DNA of 64,000 bases from Zerene cesonia. Its lineage: Eukaryota > Arthropoda > Insecta > Lepidoptera > Pieridae. The first letter of the stretch is position 1; each line of letters starts with the position of its first letter. The notes under the pieces were generated by a model. That model was not told the origin of the DNA. It was given only the letters and a program-made list of their open reading frames with translations, and searched no databases. The DNA lies in contig NC_052118.1 in assembly GCF_012273895.1 (NCBI RefSeq), forward strand, positions 310,001 to 374,000. The letters run 5' to 3'. The position numbers were made by a program, and so were the translations under genes. Positions 58,065-64,000 of this stretch are shown in pieces.

Positions 58065-60043
58065 CTGTAATATAAGCGTGCAATTTATAATGAGGTTTTT
58101 ATCTAGTATAGCAAACGTTGTTTTGTCATTTACTTATTGCACTTATATCAAGTGTATCGGAGGTATAAAACATAGAACATTCAACTCATTCTCAGACCTA
58201 CTAAATGTTCAATATATAAAATAAGAGGTTTGTTGTAACATAAAAACAAAATTTCATTATTTAAACTTAAATAAATAATAAAACTATACACTTATTAATC
58301 ATACTGTAAAATTTTGGTGTGATGTGGACTGATCATTTAAAAGCACCATCACTGAAATGATGTGATATGTGTGATGTGATAAGTTGCATTGTGTGGTCAT
58401 TGTACCATATATGAAAGCAAAGCCCCGTGTCCCCTAGTAGGGTATGGAACAGACAATATACATTTGTTTCACTGATCAATTTCTTTTTTTGGACAAGCAG
58501 GTTAACAGTTCTGCCAGACCGAGACATAATTTTTTGTCTGTCCTCCTCCGGAAATTGAACCCAGGACCCTTTGGAAATATGCTCCCGTGTTAAACACTGT
58601 ACCGAGGAGGGGTCAGTACCGTACATGAAATTTCAAAAATCTCAACCTGTACCAGTAAAGACATAAAGTTTGTGTTCTTTGTAGTGAGTTTGTGACTTTG
58701 TAGAGGGGAAAAGAATGTTATCTTATTATAGGTAAATTTATTTTGTTTTTATTCTGGGAACAACAAGGAGCAGCAGAACCAGGTGTTTAGACTGTTTTGA
58801 GAAGAGTATGTTTTAGGGATCATTTTTTTTAAATCACCACCCATGACACAAGAGTGTGATTTCTTAAGTGCGAATGTTATTTGAATACATTTAAGTACTC
58901 ATATTCTATAAATAAAATGAATGATTAAGTTTAATAGTTTATTGATAAACTATATAGAATTTTCATTACAAAGGTTCACTATCAAACACCTGTAACATTA
59001 AAAATTACTATAAAATGTTAAATTTATCAAAGCGTAAATCTTATCATATTAAATAAAACCATTAAATGTTTTATCATAAAATCTACTTCCTACTGAAATT
59101 AAGAAATACTTTTTATGTGTACCACAGTATTCCACAGTATTACTTAAAATAGTACTATGGACTGAAATATGTTTGATCGTCTCTTTCTTTCAAATTGTGG
59201 TTTTTATTAAATATTTTTGTATAACAAGTCAGTTGGATGAACTTGTTTTTAAAGAATGTTATCAAGTACAAGGAGTTAGAGATCTATTTTAATGACATTA
59301 TTATGAATTATTTGTGTTCCTAATAGGTACATTCAAACTTAATTAAGCCTGGGTCTGCGTGAATAACCAAGCTAACTAATAAGTTTAATAATTTTATTGA
59401 TGTCAGTTTTTCTGCAAGTTTGTTAAACAGTAAATAAAACATAATTAAAACTTATTCAAATTTCAATATGAGTACTCACCCTTAACATGTGAACTAGTTC
59501 ATCTTTAGATATTCCTATTCTATCTCTATCTGCCGAATCAACAACATATATAATTGCATCCGTGTTGCCATAGTAACATCGCCAGTAAGGCCTGAAACAT
59601 CATTATTAATTTATGAAAATCTTATAAGGATAATAAAAACTTATTGGTTTTCCACTAACGTTAATAACCAATAGTAATACTAGGATTTAACGCGTCACAA
59701 TCAATTTAATGGGTCAGAAAGTCAGGTCTGAGTGTTAACATACCTTATACTGGTCTGCCCTCCAAGATCCCAAACTTGAAACTTTAAATTTTTGTATGTA
59801 ACTTGTTCTACATTAAAGCCAATCGTTGGTATAGTCGTCACTACCTCGCCGACTTGTAATTTGTACAATATTGTCGTTTTCCCGGCGCCGTCTAGACCAA
59901 GGATCAATATCCTCATTTCTCGAGCTCCTAATAAGCCTCGGAAGTAACTGAATAGACCGCCTGCAACCGTTGCACATTATTTAAATGAATGTTCATCCAT
60001 ACTTACATGTAATAATTACCAAAAATTAAAATTACTCACCCAT
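57855..60043 (-). CDS. Arl1: ADP-ribosylation factor-like protein 1 (Arl1), complete, four exons
   Basis: Four coding exons (60040-60043, 59744-59960, 59480-59591, 57855-58064) give 543 bases, 180 residues plus stop, the usual Arl1 length. It has Gly2 for N-myristoylation, P-loop GLDGAGKT (23-30), switch I Thr47, WDLGGQ (65-70) with the catalytic Gln70 equivalent, NKQD (125-128) and SA (158-159). Sequence signatures such as RILILGLDGAGKTTILY and PTIGFNVEQVTYKNLKFQVW are Arl1-type rather than Arf1 or Arl5. Known role: a GTP-dependent switch at the trans-Golgi that recruits GRIP-domain golgins and helps endosome-to-Golgi traffic. All exons have GT-AG ends. The first coding exon holds only ATGG, so the start sits four bases before the first intron. 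No missing residues. Confidence 0.97.
58402..58630 (-). repeat. tRNA-derived SINE, copy 2, in an Arl1 intron
   Basis: Same family as 28582-28817: gccccgtgtcccctagtagg at one end, B box GGTTCAATTTC and a decayed A box at the other. The flanks gtaccatatatgaaa (58402-58416) and gtaccgtacatgaaa (58616-58630) look like an aged 15-base target duplication (13 of 15 match). Confidence 0.8.
59480..59591 (-). CDS. Arl1: Arl1 exon 3 (residues 74-111)
   Basis: Acceptor TTTCAG and donor AAGG|GTGAGT. Encodes PYWRCYYGNTDAIIYVVDSA and DELVHMLR. Confidence 0.96.
59744..59960 (-). CDS. Arl1: Arl1 exon 2 (residues 2-74)
   Basis: Acceptor TTGCAG and donor TAAG|GTATGT. Contains the myristoylated N-terminal helix, P-loop, switch I and switch II up to GGQTSIR. 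Confidence 0.97.
60040..60043 (-). CDS. Arl1: Arl1 exon 1, coding part (Met plus one base)
   Basis: ATGG followed by donor GTGAGT. A start codon split off in a tiny coding part of the first exon is common in Arf-family genes. The rest of the exon upstream is untranslated. Confidence 0.93.
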
Positions 60044-60959
60044 TTTGTAAGATTAGCTTAGCCTACCAAAACATTAGTTGCCCTAACAATGGAATGATTT
60101 TTTAACTATGTATGTACATTCAATGTATTCAGTATGTACTTTACTTTATATTTACAGTTTTAAATAAAGTAATTCATGTAATAAACATTAAAAACATAAA
60201 ATTGGGAATTACAATCTGATATTTGACGTGTAAGCAATATTTCAAAATTGTTGTCATCGCAAAAAAATTATGAGTACAGATACATGTATAAGATTTTAAT
60301 AAACTACAATATATTTAAAAAAAATTTCCCTTTATCTTGCAAGAACGTATTGTATTAAAAAATGCAATTTTGCAGTTATAATATTATTTATTGCAAATTT
60401 TTTGGCAGTGTAAAGCCACAGCGACCTCTATTGTACAAGAGTGAAAGCTAGTAAGAAAAGTTCACTAAAGCTTTAATAGATGGCGTAATAAACTCACAAA
60501 CAATCGTGATGATTAACTTTAAAATCGTAAATCTTCCATATATTTGTTTTGTATCATTAAATGTAATCGTTGTATTTTTGAATACGAACTACATGGCACT
60601 ATGTTTGAAATACTTATATAAACGTTTTAGTATCATGGAGACCAAATACCTAGAGAACACATAGCAATTTCTATGTCGCCCCAAGTATAGAAATCATAAC
60701 ACAGATATTCTTATTGCATAATTTTAATTTGAATACTATTAAGTATTATACATTAGAATATGTGTATTTCTTTTTTATATAATTGTTGCAAAAATTGATT
60801 TCTTTATGTGATGTTAAAGGGAATGATTTGCGCATTCAAGTCACATTTTCATAAAGTCATCATCATCATTTCTATAATATTTCGAATTATACCTATATTA
60901 TAATAATAAAAGTCTAGAAAATCCCGATAAGGAAGTGCGCGTGGCAGTCGCGTGCGCAA
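60044..60959. other. 5' flank of Arl1
   Basis: AT-rich, no gene or known repeat seen. The Arl1 5' untranslated region and core promoter should be in the first few hundred bases. Confidence 0.5.
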
Positions 60960-60996
60960 CGTCACATGTCGTCACATTTTGCGTCAAATTGCGTCA
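60960..60996. promoter_or_regulatory. Four CGTCA motifs in helical phase (CRE-like cluster)
   Basis: CGTCA starts at 60960, 60970, 60982 and 60992 (spacing 10, 12, 10 bases), all in one orientation. CGTCA/TGACG is the half site for CREB/ATF-type bZIP factors. The surrounding 60930-61015 is GC-rich. It lies about 0.9 kb upstream of the Arl1 start and could belong to a distal or divergent promoter. Confidence 0.35.
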
Positions 60997-61265
60997 GCGC
61001 CCCGCCTTTGCAAATCATGACAAATTGTTTCGCGTGTTACTAATTGTGGACTTTATATTTTAAGCATACAATGTCATTTCGTATTGACGTTCTTCAAATC
61101 ATAAAATAATTATTAGAAGGGGTTTTTAGTTTCCATAGAAATTTGGATTGATATTAAAAAAAAAGGAATTAGTGGGCATAGCTAACCCTGGTAGAGTTAT
61201 TAAGTACAATGTGTCTCTTTCATCGAAATCGATTTAGTTGTTAACTTATAAAAGTGTAAGAAGCT

Positions 61266-61319
61266 AACAGGCAGACCTCGTTTTATATGTGCTCACATAT
61301 AAAACGAGGTCTGCCTGTT
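61266..61319. repeat. Perfect palindrome, 26-bp arms, 2-base loop
   Basis: Left arm 61266-61291 (aacaggcagacctcgtttta tatgtg) and right arm 61294-61319 are exact inverse complements, with ct between them. The arm resembles retroelement 3' tails, so this may be a snap-back remnant. Confidence 0.95.
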
Positions 61320-61379
61320 TGCGCAAGCGTTTGAGTCGAACACGCATAGCTGTATTTTATACAAAAGCGGTATTAATAC

Positions 61380-61951
61380 AATACATATGTGGTAGTCGAG
61401 CACGCTTCGGCACGAATTGGGCCAGCTTGCACCGGGGAAGTACCACACACCCACAGAAAACCGGCGTGAAATAATAGCATGCTATTGTGTTTTGTACCGT
61501 GAGTAGGGGAGCCGGAGGCCTATATCGTAAGCGGCGGGTAAGGAAAAACCCGTCCCAGTCCGTCCCTTCGTTCCTCTCGTCAATCCTTCCTTGATCCCTT
61601 CCAAATTTAAAGTCGGCAATCCATTTTGTAGTGTTTGTATCTATTGTATAGATATATACATTGTCTCATATACACCACTAGATGGCGTAGTTGTCGATCA
61701 GTCGGTCGTGTAACGGACGTGGCCGGGATCGACGTGCGCCTGCGTTGTACTGGGTGTAGTGGTGAGCCAGTGTATTCTCAGTGTCCCTGTACTAGATTCC
61801 CGAAGGACTAACGGCAGTCGTTACACATTTGTAGAGGCTTGAGGTCTGCAATTGACCTTACACCTCTCTAAATGTTCATGGGCTGTGGTAGCGCTTACCA
61901 TCAGGTGACCCACCAGCTCCATTGTCGACTATAACATTAAAAAAAAAATAC
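61380..61951 (+). mobile_element. SINE-like repeat, family S, copy 7, split by a probable solo LTR
   Basis: Full family S element in two parts (61385-61631 and 61828-61940) with an A tail. The short repeat aatac at 61380-61384 and 61947-61951 may be its target duplication. The inserted piece is listed separately. Confidence 0.85.
61632..61827. mobile_element. Probable solo LTR (196 bp)
   Basis: Begins tgtttgta and ends gttacaca (TG...CA type ends) and interrupts family S exactly where the copy at 55215 runs on uninterrupted (ccatttgtagagg). tttgtag is repeated on both sides (61625-61631 and 61828-61834); the true target duplication is probably 5-7 bases. Contains the ccactagatggcg block. No coding capacity. 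Confidence 0.65.
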
Positions 61952-61964
61952 CGATCTGGTAGTT

Positions 61965-62130
61965 CACCTGATGATAAGCAATCACCATCGCCCATGAATA
62001 TTTATTATATAAAGAGGTCGGGTACTGGCTTATAAAGACAGCCCAGTTCATTCCTTCCTTACCAGTCCATTCCTATACATTATATAAAAGGATGGGTAAG
62101 GAAAAGGAAACGGTCTAACTATGGTCGGTT
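61965..62130 (-). repeat. SINE-like repeat, family S, copy 8 (degraded, inverted)
   Basis: ttcacctgatgataagcaat caccatcgcccatgaata is the inverse of the family S 3' part; agtccattcctatac and ggaaaaggaaacgg are remnants of the middle. Confidence 0.6.
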
Positions 62131-64000
62131 TGGACAGGAACTGAAAAAGTACTCATCCATTGAGTTGTTTGCAGAACCTTCTAGCATGAAGCGACATTCG
62201 GATTCAGTTAAAGTTTTAAACTGGTTTTTGCCACTGTTGTGATGTAAGTCGAAGTCGAAGGAAGGACCAAGCAAAATAAACTGTAAGTGACCTTGACCTA
62301 TTAAAAATTTCTTCTGAATTCGTTGTTATATCGAAAATCCGTACCGAAGTAATCATTTTCTTTTTAAACTTTAAAAACATCCATACATCCTGGATACATC
62401 CAACCGTTCATCCCTATGTATAACAAATTTTTCATACACATTTACGAATACGTACATGTCTAAACCATTAATATCTACATCAAGTATCAAGAATAAAACA
62501 GTTATGTCGAGAACAGTAGTAAAGATGAAAAAGTAAATAAAACACGTGGGTGCAGAAATAGTACATCTGTTCCTGACATCTAATTCTGTTCAAGTATTTT
62601 TGTAGAAAAATAATTATAAGTTATGAGTTTTGATGCTCAGCTTGCGACAGATGTTCGTCACGAGGTAAATTTTTTGGGGTGGCAATATATTGAAATTTTC
62701 ATAGACAAGAAATTTTTACTCAATATATAAATATCTTAAAAAAAATAGGTTTTAGCCGCGACTTTTTTATTACATAATAGTAACATGTATAATTATAGGT
62801 ATCTAGACTAGATATTTGCATTCAGAGAATACTGTTATTGTACGTTTTTGGTTAGATATTAACCTTGATATTAACCTTTCATAACTAAAGAAAATCCTCG
62901 CAATTTTCACCTAACTAATCCCAACCTATCCCTGTAATCCCCAAAATATGGCCGTTCCCTGAATCAGTGCGCTAATTTAGATAAGTTATTTTTATATTTC
63001 CATGAAATATTTGTGTAGTGGAATGTTGCTGTTTGTCGACGTACAATATAGTAAGTGAATCATAGCATTGTAATACTTTATTTGCGAGCTCGCCCTCGTC
63101 ATCCCGCGGTTTAATAGATAATTAACGACGGCATTTCTTTGAACTGTTCTATTATTAGTTGTAATTAGATAGAACACCGTCTGAACTATGATGCAAATCT
63201 GACAGCACGTAGAACATCACATGACATATAATTTGAATACTGATTCAGGTAGCAGGCTTTTAAGAATAGTTTTTGTTCTGGAAGGTTCTAGATTATAGGA
63301 TTGGCCAAATAATCTTTAGTTTTTACTCACTTGTAGACAGACCATTTAATATGATAATTCTTTACACATTAACTGTTTCGGCAGACATCAGTTATGGAAA
63401 CAATTTCCTTACGCGTTAATTCCAAACGGAATCGACTTACAACCTGGGGTCCTAAATTTAATTGTTTACCTCTTGTGCTCTTCGAAACAGTTCAGTCCTA
63501 TAATGTCTTATAAATTCAATTTTCCAGGCGTCCTGTATGTTTTTCTTTTTCAAAAAATGAAGTGCAGCTAAGTACCTATGCTTTTAGGAAAAAGAAAACA
63601 ATTACTGTGTAATATTACTGCACTCTCATCTCAAATAAAACATATTTTGTGACTTGATGAAGTTATTAACTATTGTCTTGTATAGTATATATTATCTGTA
63701 GTATTGTATATATTTTTAACTTCGTTCCGATAAAATTTAATTTTAAAGTTGTCATCTATTATTCAAATAGGTTATGACATATTTATTATACGCTTAATGA
63801 TTTTTTACCAGCAATAGAAAAAAAAACAGTAATATTAACTTCTGTTTCCAACCATAACTGGTACAAAAAATCCTAATTAATATTCACGGCAGCATTTTTT
63901 GTGCAACTAAATTTTAAATCGTTTAACATTAGATCCGGAATGAATGCAATCATCAAGAAAGTAACATTAAACGGATATACAAACGGATGTCAAGTCAGTA
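62131..64000. other. AT-rich end of window, no gene seen
   Basis: Only short chance open frames. No repeat that I could match elsewhere in the window. Confidence 0.5.

Noticed and set aside
1..64000. CRISPR arrays, bacterial operons, integrons or prophage
   Set aside because: None present; the sequence is an insect nuclear genome with spliced genes.

Overview
This is a eukaryotic window and almost certainly lepidopteran (butterfly or moth). The genes are split by short and long AT-rich introns with GT-AG ends. The exons of the main gene are extremely GC-rich while the surrounding DNA is AT-rich. Many dispersed repeats are typical of Lepidoptera: several SINE-like families, a mag-like Ty3/gypsy element and tRNA-derived SINEs. 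There are no bacterial operons, no CRISPR array and no standalone tRNA or rRNA gene. A run of exactly 1000 N (52540-53539) is an assembly gap.

Region 1-34449 (minus strand) is dominated by one large gene of the ABTB2/ABTB3(BTBD11) family. I could chain 24 coding exons from 34449 down to the stop at 1124. All splice phases agree, giving 1285 visible residues in one open frame. The order is a disordered N-terminal part, a histone-fold-like region, five ankyrin-type units, a BTB domain and a helical C-terminal tail. The first coding exon was not found and lies upstream of 34449. The 15.7-kb intron between the first two visible exons holds a second, same-strand gene (25299-26886). It is predicted as two exons and about 495 residues, mostly disordered, with several tyrosine motifs, and I do not recognise its function.

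Region 34450-52258 has no gene I can support. It carries repeat copies, a small minisatellite (48431-48515) and a few GC-rich patches (39203-39255, 43281-43372, 49047-49160) that may be promoters or 5' exons.

Region 52266-55386 is a nested insertion. A SINE-like repeat is split by an LTR retrotransposon on the minus strand, with 122-bp LTR, 5-bp target duplication tcctc, tRNA-Ser-type primer site, gag with two zinc knuckles, and protease plus the start of reverse transcriptase. The rest of pol is lost in the gap.

Region 57855-60043 (minus strand) is a complete four-exon Arl1 gene (180 residues), the small GTPase of the trans-Golgi. Further out lie a helically spaced row of four CGTCA motifs (60960-60996), a perfect 26-bp-arm palindrome (61266-61319), and another SINE copy split by a probable solo LTR (61632-61827). 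The remainder to 64000 is AT-rich and apparently without genes.

The recognised genes are functionally unrelated (a ubiquitin-ligase-adaptor-like or scaffold protein, and a Golgi GTPase). The most unusual item is the nested, unrecognised tyrosine-motif gene. The clearest structural story is the double nesting of LTR elements inside two copies of the same SINE family.
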